64,000 bases of DNA from positions 124,001 to 188,000 of the forward strand of contig CAWEDK010000026.1 of assembly GCA_963807865.1 (NCBI GenBank), written 5' to 3'. The first letter of the stretch is position 1; each line of letters starts with the position of its first letter. Source of the stretch: VAZQ01 sp963807865 (lineage in GTDB: Bacteria; Pseudomonadota; Alphaproteobacteria; Rhizobiales; Xanthobacteraceae). The position numbers and the translations under genes are program-made. Below the pieces are notes generated by a model. The model did not search any database, was not told the DNA's origin, and was given only the letters and a program-made list of their open reading frames with translations. Positions 17,218-29,864 of the stretch are shown piece by piece.

Positions 17218-18592
17218 GTGGCCTCGGTCCTCGACCTCATCGGCGAAACGCCCCTGGTAGAGGTGACGCGGATCGATTGCGCGCCTTGCCGGCTGTTCCT
17301 CAAGCTCGAAAGCGCCAACCCGTCCGGCTCGCTGAAGGACCGGCCGGCGCGCACCATGATCGAGGCCGCGGAGGCCGACGGACGCCTCAAGCCGGGCGGC
17401 ACGATCGTCGAAGCGACCGCCGGCAATACCGGTCTCGGTCTCGCGCTGGTCGGCGGCCGCAAAGGCTACCGCACCCTGCTGGTCGTGCCCGACAAGATGG
17501 CGCGCGAGAAGGTGTTGCACGCCAGGGCGATGGGCGCGGAGATCGTGATCACGCGCTCCGATGTCGGCAAAGGACATCCCGACTACTATCAGGATGTAGC
17601 AGCCGCGATCACGCGCGCGCACGCCAGGCGCATTTTTCGTCGATCAGTTCGGCAATCCGGCCAATCCGCGTGCGCACGAGACGACGACCGGCGCCGGAAA
17701 TCCTTCGGCAGATGGAGGGCAAGGTCGACGCGATCGTCGTGGGCGTGGGCTCGGGCGGCACGCTGACCGGCATCGGGCGTTACATGAAAGCGGCATCGCC
17801 CGCGACCGAGATGGTCCTTGCCGATCCGGAAGGTTCGATCCTTGCTCCGCTGGTGCAGACCGGGCGCGCTCCGGAGGTAGGAAGCTGGGCGGTCGAAGGG
17901 ATCGGCGAGGATTTCGTTCCGCCCAATTGCGACCTGTCGCTGGTGTCGAGCGCGTTATTCGATTTCCGATTCGGAGAGCTTCGAGGCGTCGCGCAACCTT
18001 TTGCGGCGGGAAGGCATTCTAGCCGGCTCGTCGTCGGGCACGCTGCTGGCCGCGGCGCTGCGCTACTGCCGTGCGCAGACGGTGCCGAAGCGGGTGGTGA
18101 CGCTGGTCTGCAACTCGGGCGCCAAATATCTGTCCAAGGTGTTCAACCCGACGTTCCTGGCGCAGGAAGGCTGGACCCATCCGCATCGTCACGGCACCGT
18201 GCGCGACGTCGTCACGCACCGTTACAGCGAGGGTACCGCTGTGGTGGTGCGTCCGCAGGACAATCTGCGCACCGTGTTCGCCCGCATGCGCTCGGCCGAC
18301 GTGTCGCAACTGCCCGTCGTCGATGACAGCGGCCGCGTGGTGGGGCTGGTGGACGAGAGCGACGTGCTCGCCGCGCTTGCTCACCGACCCGGAAGCCGCC
18401 GACCGCATGTTCACCCAGCCGGTGAAGGACATCATGGCGACGCGGCTCGAGACGATCTCGGCCGATGCGCCGATCGCCGATCTCGTGCCGCTGTTCCGCA
18501 AGGACTACATCGCAATCGTGATGGACGGGGATCAGTTCCTGGGCGTGGCGACGCGGCTCGACCTCATCAACTACTTCAGGATTGCGCGATGA
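17218..18592 (+). CDS. cbs: Cystathionine beta-synthase with C-terminal CBS pair (four frame breaks)
   Basis: Condenses homocysteine (or O-acetylserine) in the PLP-dependent step of transsulfuration. The N-terminal catalytic fold shows 'DLIGETPLVEV', the PLP lysine in 'NPSGSLKDRPA', 'EATAGNTGLGLALV' and 'VVGVGSGGTLTGIGRYM', ending 'LAGSSSGTLLAAAL'. The C-terminus has two CBS motifs: 'VVVRPQDNLRTVFARM' with 'SQLPVVDDSGRVVGLVDES', and 'IMATRLETISADAPI' with 'YIAIVMDGDQFLGVATRLD'. Breaks near 17622, 17692, 17957 and 18377 are each one extra base; at 17957 GCGTTATTCG should read GCGTATTCG. GTG start. The stop overlaps the next ATG (ATGA). A cysteine synthase role is possible. Confidence 0.87.
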
Positions 18593-19751
18593 CCTCATCG
18601 AACCGGCTCGACTTCGCCACCCGTTGCATCCATGCCGGGCAATCGCCCGATCCGACGACCGGCGCCGTGATGATGCCGATCTACACCACCTCGACCTACG
18701 TCCAGTCGAGCCCCGGCGTGCACAAGGGCTACGAATACGCCCGCTCGCAGAATCCGACGCGGATGGCGTTCGAGCGCTGCATCGCCGACCTCGAAGGCGG
18801 CAGCCAGGGCTTCGCGTTCGCCTCCGGGCTGGCGGCGATTTCGACGACGCTGGAATGTCTCGATCACGGCGCCCACATCATCGCGGTCGACGATCTTTAC
18901 GGCGGCTCGCGGCGCCTGTTCGAGCGGGTGCGCAATCGCTCGATGGGCCTGCGAGACCACTTGCCTCGATCTGTCCGATCCGGATGCCATCGAGGCGGCG
19001 ATCCGGCCCAACACTCGGCTGATCTGGATCGAGACGCCGACCAACCCACTGCTCAAGCTCGTCGACCTCGAGCGGGTCGCGCTGATTGCACGGCGGCACA
19101 AACTCTGGGCCGCCGCCGACAACACCTTCGCCAGTCCCTATGTGCAGAACCCGCTCGAATACGGCTTCGATGTCGTCGTGCACTCCACCACGAAGTATCT
19201 CAACGGCCATTCCGACATGGTGGGCGGCGTCGCGGTCGTGGGCACCAACCGCGAGCTGCGCGAGCGGCTGGCCTATCTGCAGAATGCGGTCGGCGGCATC
19301 CAGGGGCCGTTCAATTCGTTCCTGGCGTTGCGTGGGCTCAAGACGCTGGCGCTGCGGATGGAGCGCCACTGCGCCTCGGCGATGCAGATCGCCGCCTGGC
19401 TCGAACGGCACCCGAAGGTGCGGCGCGTGTTCTATCCGGGGCTGCCGAGCCATCCCCAGCATGCGCTTGGCGAAGCGGCAGATGCGGGCGTTCGGCGGCA
19501 TGATCTCGGCCGAACTCGACGGCACGCTCGACGATGCGCGCCGCTTCCTCGAACGCTGCCGGCTGTTCGCGCTGGCCGAAAGCCTCGGCGGCGTCGAGAG
19601 CCTGATCGAGCATCCGGCCCTGATGACGCACGGCTCGGTTCCGGCCGAGGTGCGCGCCGCGCTTGGCATCGGCGATACGCTGGTGCGGCTTTCGGTTGGC
19701 ATCGAGAACGTCGACGACCTGATCGCCGACCTTTCGACGGCGCTGGGATGA
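18589..19751 (+). CDS. Cystathionine gamma-lyase / gamma-synthase family enzyme (two frame breaks)
   Basis: PLP fold-type I enzyme, about 387 residues after bridging +1 breaks near 18952 (one extra C) and 19468 (one extra G). Markers are 'RCIHAGQSPDPTTGAVMMPIY', 'YEYARSQNPTRMAFERCIADLEGG', 'LVDLERVALIARRHKL'-type strand, 'ADNTFASPYVQNPLEYG', the Schiff-base lysine in 'VHSTTKYLNGHSDMVGG', and the C-terminal 'LVRLSVGIENVDDLIADL'. Its four-base overlap with cystathionine beta-synthase argues for gamma-lyase (cystathionine to cysteine) rather than gamma-synthase, but sequence alone does not separate them. Confidence 0.88.
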
Positions 19752-19846
19752 CTGCGGCCGTTTCGGACAATTCAATCCCGCATCCATCCCTTCTCAACGT
19801 CGAACCGTGTATTTAACGACAGGCTGTCGGTCGAAGAGGAGAAGGC

Positions 19847-21016
19847 ATGCGCGCGCCGGTCGGGATCATTGGGGCGGGCCCCGCGGGGCTGATGCTGTCG
19901 CATCTGCTGCACCTCGCGGGCATCGAATCGGTCATCCTGGAAGACCGCAGCCGCGACTATATCGAAAGCCGCATCCGGGCGGGTCTGCTGGAGCAATGGG
20001 CGACCGACCTCCTGATCGACACCGGCGTCGGCGAGCGCCTCAAGCGCGAGGCGATGATCCACGACGGCATCTACTTCTGTTTCGACGGCGGGCTGCACCA
20101 CATCAACTTCCGCAAGCTGATCGGCAAGGGCGTCGCGATCTACGGCCAGCAGGAGGTAGTGAAGGACCTGATCGACCGGCGGCTGGCGGACGGCGGGCAG
20201 ATCCTGTTCGAGGTCTCGAACGTCAGCGTGCACGACGTCACCAGCGCCGCTCCGAAAATCCGATTTCACCACGCCGGCAGGGACCAGGAGCTCGACTGCG
20301 ATTTCATCGGCGGCTGCGACGGCTTCCACGGCATCTGCCGCCCGAGCGTCCCGGCGACCGGGCTCACGCTCTACGACCGCGAATATCCGTTCGGCTGGGT
20401 CGGCATCCTTTCGGAGTCGCCTCCGCCCGAGGACGAGCTGATCTATACCTACAGCCCGCGCGGCTTCGCCCTTTACACCATGCGATCGCCGACTTTGTCG
20501 CGGCTCTATTTGCAGTGCGCGCACGACGATGACATCGAAAACTGGCCGGACGAGCGCATCTGGCAGGAGCTGCATGCGCGCCTCGCCGGTACCCGGCCGC
20601 TGGCCGAAGGCACCATGCTGCAGAAGGGCATCACCGCCATGCGCAGCTTCGTGGCCGAGCCGATGCAGTACGGCCGGATGTTCCTGGCGGGCGACTCCGC
20701 CCATATCCAGCCGCCGACCGGCGCGAAAGGCATGAACCTCGCTTTGGCTGACGTGAAGGTACTGGCGCGCGCGCTCGAGGCCTACTACCGCTCCGGCCGT
20801 CACGACCTGTTGGAGCGTTACTCCCAGGTCTGCCTGCGGCGGACCTGGAAGGCGCAGCGCTTCTCCTGGTGGATGACGCAGATTTTCCACGTCGATCCCA
20901 GCCACAACGCTTTCGATCGCAAGCGTCAGCTGTCCGAGCTCGACTACGTGGTCAGCTCCGAGGCCGCGTCCGTGTCACTGGCGGAAAATTATGTCGGGCT
21001 GCCGGTCGAGGCATAG
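19847..21016 (+). CDS. pobA: 4-hydroxybenzoate 3-monooxygenase
   Basis: FAD/NADPH enzyme that hydroxylates p-hydroxybenzoate to protocatechuate, the entry to the beta-ketoadipate pathway. Length is 389 residues, as in characterised PobA. Features: 'VGIIGAGPAGLMLSHLLHLA' Rossmann start, 'RIRAGLLEQ' near residue 44 (substrate/NADPH region), 'DFIGGCDGFHGICRPS' near 156 (DG motif), and 'LAGDSAHIQPPTGAKGMN' near 285 (GD motif). The proline in 'PPTGAKG' is the family's isoalloxazine-contact region. Strong GAGGAG ribosome site. No PobR-type regulator is adjacent. Confidence 0.94.
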   Translation: MRAPVGIIGAGPAGLMLSHLLHLAGIESVILEDRSRDYIESRIRAGLLEQWATDLLIDTGVGERLKREAMIHDGIYFCFDGGLHHINFRKLIGKGVAIYGQQEVVKDLIDRRLADGGQILFEVSNVSVHDVTSAAPKIRFHHAGRDQELDCDFIGGCDGFHGICRPSVPATGLTLYDREYPFGWVGILSESPPPEDELIYTYSPRGFALYTMRSPTLSRLYLQCAHDDDIENWPDERIWQELHARLAGTRPLAEGTMLQKGITAMRSFVAEPMQYGRMFLAGDSAHIQPPTGAKGMNLALADVKVLARALEAYYRSGRHDLLERYSQVCLRRTWKAQRFSWWMTQIFHVDPSHNAFDRKRQLSELDYVVSSEAASVSLAENYVGLPVEA

Positions 21017-21078
21017 GCTGGCATTTTTCCGCCGGTTGCCGCAGATAGCTTCCCGGTCACAAGCAGGGAAACGGCAGC

Positions 21079-22164
21079 GTGCAGGTTCTGGTGGTAGGTG
21101 CCGGGGTGGTCGGGCTGGCGATTGCGCGGGAAGCCGCGCTGCGCGGTCATGATGTGATCGTCGCGGAAGCCGCAAACGCGATCGGCACCGGGGTTTCGTC
21201 GCGCAACAGCGAGGTGATCCACGCCGGCCTCTACTATACGACCGGATCGCTGCGCGCCCATCACTGTCCGCGCGGCCGCCGGATGCTCTACGATTTCTGC
21301 GACTCCCACGGGGTGCCGCATCGCAAGTGCGGCAAGCTGGTGGTTGCGACCAGCGAGCCCGAGATCGAGAAGCTCAACGCGATCCAGAAGCAGTCGCAGA
21401 TCAACGGCGTCGAGGGCGTCGTGATGATCGAGGCTGCCGAGGCGCGGGCGATGGAGCCGGAACTCGCCTGCATCGCCGCGCTGCATTCGCCTGAAACCGG
21501 CGTCGTCGACAGCCATGCCTACATGAACGCCTTGCGCGGCGATCTCGAAGATCGCGGCGGAATGATCGCGTTCAACACCAGGATCGACCGCATCATGCAG
21601 GTGCAGGGCGGCTGGCTGCTGCAGGCCGGAGGCGATTCGATCCTGGTCGACGCGGTGATCAATGCCGCTGGGCTCGGCGCGCAGCAGCTTGGCCGCGTCA
21701 CCGATGGCTACCCGCAGGAGCGGGTGCCGCGGCTCTTTCTCGGCAAGGGCAGCTACTTCGGTTATGCGGGCCGGCCGGTGTTCTCGCGGCTGATCTATCC
21801 GGCGCCGATCCATGGCGGCCTCGGCGTGCACGTCACGCTCGATCTCGCCGGCCGCATGCGGTTCGGCCCGGACGTCGAATGGACCGAGCAGGAGAACTAC
21901 GACGTCGATCCCAGGCGGGCCGACGTGTTCTACGCCAGCATCCGCCGTTATTTCCCGCGCCTGGCGGACGGCGCGCTGGTGCCGGACTATGCGGGCATCC
22001 GGCCGAAGCTGACGAGCGAGAAGGAGCCGGCGGCGGACTTCCTGATCGACACGCCGGCGCAGCACGGTGCGCCGCGTCTGGTCAATCTGTTCGGCATCGA
22101 ATCGCCAGGCCTGACCTCGGCGCTGTCGATCGCCAAGGACGTTGTCGCAGGCCTCGATGGCTGA
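21079..22164 (+). CDS. FAD-dependent L-2-hydroxyglutarate oxidase-like (LhgO/DAO family)
   Basis: A 361-residue D-amino-acid-oxidase-fold flavoprotein. 'VLVVGAGVVGLAIAREAALRG' is the FAD-binding start; 'GTGVSSRNSEVIHAGLYY' near residue 37 is the signature of the L-2-hydroxyglutarate dehydrogenase/oxidase group; 'VINAAGLGAQQLGR' near 193; and 'FGIESPGLTSALSIAKDVV' at the C-terminus. It probably oxidises L-2-hydroxyglutarate to 2-oxoglutarate, though members with other 2-hydroxyacids exist. GTG start at 21079. It follows pobA by 62 bases in the same direction, but a functional link is not evident. Confidence 0.88.
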   Translation: MQVLVVGAGVVGLAIAREAALRGHDVIVAEAANAIGTGVSSRNSEVIHAGLYYTTGSLRAHHCPRGRRMLYDFCDSHGVPHRKCGKLVVATSEPEIEKLNAIQKQSQINGVEGVVMIEAAEARAMEPELACIAALHSPETGVVDSHAYMNALRGDLEDRGGMIAFNTRIDRIMQVQGGWLLQAGGDSILVDAVINAAGLGAQQLGRVTDGYPQERVPRLFLGKGSYFGYAGRPVFSRLIYPAPIHGGLGVHVTLDLAGRMRFGPDVEWTEQENYDVDPRRADVFYASIRRYFPRLADGALVPDYAGIRPKLTSEKEPAADFLIDTPAQHGAPRLVNLFGIESPGLTSALSIAKDVVAGLDG

Positions 22165-22199
22165 CGATCAGGAGGGTGGTGGGTCTGAAAGTAGCGGTG

Positions 22200-23012
22200 C
22201 TACCAGAACCACGGACGCCAGCCTTGCTGCTGAGCGGGCGGCGGCGCGGCCTGTGCGCGCTTGTTGCGGCTCGCTTGTACTGACGCGGTGGTCTCGGGCG
22301 GAGGCGCGATCTTGACCGGTGAGGCGCCCGCTTCCGACGGCGTGACCTTCGTCTCCGACAGCCGCTGACGCACGTCCGGCGCCAAGCCTTGATAAGACTG
22401 GACCGGCGTGAATTCCGCGGTGTTCTGCCGCCCGGTGCCGTTGTACGCCATCATGCCGGTGTTGGTCGCAACGATATCGCCGGCGCGTAGTGTCGGATCA
22501 TTCTCGACACTCGGCGTCACGAGCCCGAAGGCGTCTTTGCCGTTGCAGGTGCAGCCGGTGACGATCTTGTCGCGGTAGGTGAAGGCGGTCGGAAGCTCGG
22601 TGTAGCGCTTGCCCTCCGGGCCGACGGAATGATCGATGGTGCTGCCGCGGTAAATCTTGGTGGTGCTGGCCGGACAGAACGAGCTGCAGGTCTGCGCGGG
22701 CGTTGCACCGCTGACCTTCTGGATCGGGAAGTAGCGCCCATCGCAGGTGCGCACGCAGTAGGCCACGGCACCTCCGGTCTCAACCCGCGGCTCCTGGCGC
22801 TGGCCGAAGGGATTGAACTGCTGATTGGGGTCCGCGTAGGCATTGCCGCCGGGAGGCGAAATCCGGCCGAACAACGATTCGAAAAAGTTCTGGGCTGTTG
22901 CCGGCGACGCCGAAAGACCGACGCCAATGAATGCGACGGCTGCCAGCAACGCGCGATAGCCGCGCTGCGCGCCGCTCGTGCGGTTCCGTGAAATCAAGGC
23001 CGAGTCCCCCAA
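22200..23012 (-). CDS. DUF2865 exported protein
   Basis: A 270-residue protein with an N-terminal export signal (hydrophobic stretch about residues 20-35, ending ASPATAQ). The central domain contains paired cysteines 'AYCVRTCDGRYFPI' near residue 84 and 'TCSSFCPASTTKIYRG' near 108, then 'GCTCNGKDAFG', which suggests disulfides in the periplasm. The C-terminus is Pro/Ala/Gln-rich and ends in 'GWRPWFW'. DUF2865 is widespread in Hyphomicrobiales and has no known function. The 206-base region upstream (23013-23218) contains no gene and probably its promoter. Confidence 0.85.
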   Translation of the reverse strand: MGDSALISRNRTSGAQRGYRALLAAVAFIGVGLSASPATAQNFFESLFGRISPPGGNAYADPNQQFNPFGQRQEPRVETGGAVAYCVRTCDGRYFPIQKVSGATPAQTCSSFCPASTTKIYRGSTIDHSVGPEGKRYTELPTAFTYRDKIVTGCTCNGKDAFGLVTPSVENDPTLRAGDIVATNTGMMAYNGTGRQNTAEFTPVQSYQGLAPDVRQRLSETKVTPSEAGASPVKIAPPPETTASVQASRNKRAQAAPPPAQQQGWRPWFW

Positions 23013-23218
23013 ACGCGTACGCCAAAGTCCCCTGGCGCACGAGCTATCCCTAGTGTCCCCAGGCTTGGTCTTTCCCGCCCCTGCCGCGCTGGCGTAAGGG
23101 TTCTTGCGAGCCCCCGCGCACCTACAAGGCTAAGAAAGTCAACGCCCGGGCGGCACCCAAACAATCCAAATTGTCGATTTTACGGCGGTGTGTCGGACTT
23201 GCCACTATGCGGCCGAGT

Positions 23219-24616
23219 TCAGCCCGGCGGTTGGCCGGATGCGGTGCTTTCGGTCGGCCAGGGTGAGCCCTCAGCACGCCGCTTGTGGTCGGCGTCGGGC
23301 TGCCAGCCGATTATGGCGAGCATCACGAAGAAGCCGATGACGTAGGCGAGCGCCACATGCCAGCCGTGCCGCAGCCAGCGGCCGACCGACCTCGCCTCTG
23401 GGTACATGTTGGACAGCGCCACACCGGCGGACGAGCCGAACCAGATCATGGAGCCGCCGAACCCAACCGCATAGGCGAGGTAGCCCCAGTCGTAGCCGCC
23501 CTGCTTGAGGGCGAGCGCGGTGAGCGGGATGTTGTCGAACACCGCCGAGACGAAGCCGAGCCCCAGCGCGGTCTGCCAGGCCGCGGCGGGAAGCTTCTCG
23601 ACCGGCATCATCGATGCGCTGGTGACCAGCGCGAGCAGGAAGATCGTGCCCTTGAAGGTTTCCGGCAGCACCTCCCAGTCGGGTCTGCGGAGGAACGCGG
23701 TAAGTAGAATCACGATCCAGACGGCGAGTCCGATGACCGGAACGACATCCAGCACGGCGGGAAACCGCATGTTGGCGATGACGTTCGAAAGAATAGCCAC
23801 GACCAGGATCAGGGCCACGATGAAAACCCGCGTCCACTCGATCTGTAGTCCGCTCGGAGCCTGCTTGATGATCGGCGAGTAGCGGTGCTGCTGCAGAGCG
23901 GCCGGAACGCCGAAGATCAGGAGAGCGACGGTTGCGGCGACAAACGCCTCCGCCACCGAAAGCGGGCTGACCCCCGCGATCCACATCATCGTCGTCGTGG
24001 TGTCGCCGACCACGCTGCCGGAGCCACCGGCGTTCGAAGCCGCGACGATCCCGGCGAGATAGCCGATATGCACCTTGCCGCGGAATACGTGCCGCGCCAT
24101 GGTTCCGCCGATCAGCGCGGCGGCGATGTTGTCGAGGAAGGCTGACATCACGAACACGATGACGAGCAGAAAAAATCCACCCTTCCAGTCATCAGGGAGG
24201 AGGGCGGGCATTTCGTCGGGGATGCGGCTTTGTTCGAAGTGCCGCGACAGCAGCGCAAACCCCATCAGCAGCAGAAACAGATTCGCCAGAATGACCCACT
24301 CGTGCCGCAGGTGCGCGCCGAGCCCGCCGAGGCCCGTCCCGAACGCGAAGCCCGTGAAGGCAAGCTTGTAGGCGGTGATAACGGCGAGCCCGCCGAGCGC
24401 GATTTCGAGCGTGCGATGGTGAAACAGCGCGACCCCGAGGAGCGTCAGTCCGAACAGGATGAAATCGACCGGGATGCCGAACAGGTGGACGGGCTCTACC
24501 GTGGCCGCCGGCGCGGCGTACGCGATCTCGACCAGGCAGATGACGGAGAGTAGGCTCACGCAGGCGAGCCCGAGAATGCGCTGTCCGGTCACCGATCCCC
24601 CGCTTGCACGTCCCAC
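23219..24616 (-). CDS. NhaD/citrate-transporter-like sodium:proton antiporter
   Basis: Inner-membrane carrier of up to 465 residues with about 11-12 helices. The ion-transporter superfamily hallmarks are 'VMSAFLDNIAAALIGGTMARH' near residue 158, 'ASNAGGSGSVVGDTTTTMMW' near 193, and the inverted-repeat counterpart 'FVSAVFDNIPLTALALKQGG' near 375. The two 'Dn' motifs within broken helices are expected to form the ion site. The C-terminal ~30 residues are polar. An internal start a few residues in is possible. It is divergent from the RidA gene, beyond which lies a second antiporter of the same superfamily. Confidence 0.82.
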   Translation of the reverse strand: MGRASGGSVTGQRILGLACVSLLSVICLVEIAYAAPAATVEPVHLFGIPVDFILFGLTLLGVALFHHRTLEIALGGLAVITAYKLAFTGFAFGTGLGGLGAHLRHEWVILANLFLLLMGFALLSRHFEQSRIPDEMPALLPDDWKGGFFLLVIVFVMSAFLDNIAAALIGGTMARHVFRGKVHIGYLAGIVAASNAGGSGSVVGDTTTTMMWIAGVSPLSVAEAFVAATVALLIFGVPAALQQHRYSPIIKQAPSGLQIEWTRVFIVALILVVAILSNVIANMRFPAVLDVVPVIGLAVWIVILLTAFLRRPDWEVLPETFKGTIFLLALVTSASMMPVEKLPAAAWQTALGLGFVSAVFDNIPLTALALKQGGYDWGYLAYAVGFGGSMIWFGSSAGVALSNMYPEARSVGRWLRHGWHVALAYVIGFFVMLAIIGWQPDADHKRRAEGSPWPTESTASGQPPG

Positions 24617-24758
24617 AGGAGCGCCCAGGCCGGCAGGGCATCGGTGCGCTCTTCGCAGCGTGAACGGTCGGGCACCGACACCTGGAAGTCAAGTTGACCC
24701 GCTGTCGCTACAGCGGCCGCTCTATCAGCACTAACCAAAGCAACGAGGGAGGATACCC

Positions 24759-25250
24759 GTGACCAAAACCCGCTTCATCAACCCGGCCGCGCTGTCGAAG
24801 CCGCCCGGATACACCCACGTGGTCGAGGCGACCGCACCGGCGCGGATTGTCTACATCGCCGGCCAACTCGGCGTCGGACTCGACGGCAACGTCGTCGGCG
24901 ACTTCCGCGCCCAGGCCGTACAGACGTTCGAGAACCTGAAGGCGGCGCTCGCTGTGGTCGGCGGCAGCTTCGAGCATGTGGTCAAGCTGAACAATTACCT
25001 CACCGACATCGACGACCTGCCGATCTTCCGTGAGGTCCGCGACCGCTACCTGCCGAAGGAGAACAAGCCCGCCAGCACGACACTGTCGATTTCCAAGCTC
25101 GCTCGTGCTGGCGCAACCCTTGAGGTCGAAGCAGTCGCGGTGTTGCCCGCCGCGGCACGGCCGAAGGCGGCGCGAAAATCCGCCAAAAAGTCGTCCCGCA
25201 AATCGGGCACGAAGCGCGCTAAGAAGGCCGCGGCAGGTAGACGTAGGTAA
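24759..25250 (+). CDS. RidA-family protein with a long basic C-terminal tail
   Basis: The first ~128 residues are a normal RidA (YjgF/UK114) domain: 'VYIAGQLGVGLDGNVVGDF', 'AQAVQTFENLKAALAVVGGS', 'VVKLNNYLTDIDDLPIFREV' and 'PASTTLSISKLARAGATLEVEAVAV' (quoted in parts here: 'STTLSISKLA', 'LEVEAVAVLP'). RidA enzymes hydrolyse reactive enamines/imines formed by PLP enzymes. The usual Arg of the active site (in 'R..S....V..L') is not clearly present, so it may belong to a RidA-like subgroup. Residues 133-163 are an added tail rich in Lys, Arg, Ser and Ala. Its final 32 bases overlap the end of the antiporter gene on the other strand. Confidence 0.87.
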   Translation: MTKTRFINPAALSKPPGYTHVVEATAPARIVYIAGQLGVGLDGNVVGDFRAQAVQTFENLKAALAVVGGSFEHVVKLNNYLTDIDDLPIFREVRDRYLPKENKPASTTLSISKLARAGATLEVEAVAVLPAAARPKAARKSAKKSSRKSGTKRAKKAAAGRRR

Positions 25251-26679
25251 GCAAAGCGAAAATCGGCAGCAGGACCGCGCTCGACCACAGCATGTAGCCG
25301 AAGAAGCTCGGCATCTTGATGCCGCGGCCGCTCGCGATCGCATACACCATGAAATTGGGTGCGTTGCCGATATAGGTCAGCGCGCCCATGAACACCGCAC
25401 CCATCGAGATCGCCTTCAGCGTCGGAGCGAGCGGCCCCATCAGTTCCTGCGCCTTGCCGCCGGCGAGTTCGAAGAACACCAGGTAGGTGGGCGCGTTGTC
25501 GAGGAAGGCCGACAGCACGCCGGTGAGCCAGAAATAGGCGATCTCGTTCGGGGTGCCGTCCTTGGCGGTGACCGCCGCCAGCAGCCAGGCGAACGCGCCG
25601 TCCTTGCCGGCATCGAGCACCGCCAGCACTGGGATGATGCAGGTGAAGATGCCGGCGAAAAGGATCGCCACCTCCTTGATCGGGTCCCAGGAATAATCGT
25701 TGGCCTCGCGGTGCTCGTTCGGCGTGAGCACGAGCGACAGGATCGCAAGAAGCACCAGGACGCCGTCGCGCACGAGGCCCTGCAGCTCCAGCACGGTGCC
25801 GTAGACCTCGAAGCTGATGCCCGGCTTCCAGGTCGCCGACATCAAGATCGCGGCGATGATGCCGGCGATCAGCAGGAAGTTGATGCTGCCGCTGACGCCG
25901 AGGTTCATCGGGGCAGGGGTCTCGCCAACGGTCGTGACCAGCCGGTCCTTGCGGTAGTACCAGACATCGAGCAGCAGGAAGATCGCCAGCACGGCGCCGG
26001 CGACCAGCGCGGTCTCGATCCACATGTTGCGCGCGGTCCAGAAGAAATCGACGCCATGCAAAAAGCCGACGAACAGCGGCGGATCGCCGAGCGGCGAAAG
26101 CGCGCCGCCGATATTGGCGACCAGGAAGATGAAGAACACGAACACATGGACGTTGTGCAGCCTTGACGAATTGGCGCGGATCAGCGGCCGGATCAGGATC
26201 ATCGCCGCGCCGGTCGTGCCAACGATGCTCGCGCTCAGCGTGCCGATGGTCAGGATCGTGCCGTTGACGATCGGCGTGCCGCGCAGGTTGCCGGTCACCA
26301 GGATGCCGCCGGCCACCACGTAGAGCGCAAACAGCAGCACGATGAAGCTCATGTATTCGGCGAGCATCACGTGGACGAAGGCTGCGAATGCTGTCGGTGT
26401 GCCGTAAATGGCCGCGAGCGGCGCAACCGTGAGGACGCTCCACACGAAGGCGAGCTTGCCGTAGTGGTGATGCCAGATGCGCGGAAACAGCAGCGGGCCG
26501 GTGGCGATGGTGAGCAGGATGCCGATGAACGGCAGCGCCCACGGCCAGTGCAGGCTCGTCCCGTCGAGGCCGGTGGCGGCGTAAGCGGCATTGGGGCACA
26601 GGGCAATCGCCAGGACCGCGAGGCCGAGATGCAGCCATGCTGGACGTCTTGCCGCGAGAAGGCTCGGGCATTTCGTCAT
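25219..26679 (-). CDS. NhaD-like sodium:proton antiporter (second copy type)
   Basis: Polytopic inner-membrane protein of 486 residues from the ATG at 26679. An upstream in-frame GTG would add ten residues. It has an initial cleavable-looking hydrophobic segment, then helices with 'TLSASIVGTTGAAMILIRPL' near 138, 'VANIGGALSPLGDPPLFVGF' near 178 and 'TGVLSAFLDNAPTYLVFF' near 390, then 'TYIGNAPNFMVYAIA' near 440. These are CitMHS/NhaD-type motifs, but they differ from those of the antiporter at 23.2 kb, so the two are distant paralogues. It overlaps the RidA gene tail to tail by 32 bases. Confidence 0.84.
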   Translation of the reverse strand: MTKCPSLLAARRPAWLHLGLAVLAIALCPNAAYAATGLDGTSLHWPWALPFIGILLTIATGPLLFPRIWHHHYGKLAFVWSVLTVAPLAAIYGTPTAFAAFVHVMLAEYMSFIVLLFALYVVAGGILVTGNLRGTPIVNGTILTIGTLSASIVGTTGAAMILIRPLIRANSSRLHNVHVFVFFIFLVANIGGALSPLGDPPLFVGFLHGVDFFWTARNMWIETALVAGAVLAIFLLLDVWYYRKDRLVTTVGETPAPMNLGVSGSINFLLIAGIIAAILMSATWKPGISFEVYGTVLELQGLVRDGVLVLLAILSLVLTPNEHREANDYSWDPIKEVAILFAGIFTCIIPVLAVLDAGKDGAFAWLLAAVTAKDGTPNEIAYFWLTGVLSAFLDNAPTYLVFFELAGGKAQELMGPLAPTLKAISMGAVFMGALTYIGNAPNFMVYAIASGRGIKMPSFFGYMLWSSAVLLPIFALLTYVYLPRPS

Positions 26680-26732
26680 AGCCGCGAATTGTCTCTCACG
26701 TGTCCCCAATGCTGCCGGCCCCCGCGCCGAAG

Positions 26733-29784
<3,052 letters not shown>

Positions 29785-29864
29785 GTCCTGGACCGAATGT
29801 GGTCAGTCCAGGACCCATTAGCAACCGCGGCCTGCCGGCGCTACCCGGCCCGGGGATAACCCTT

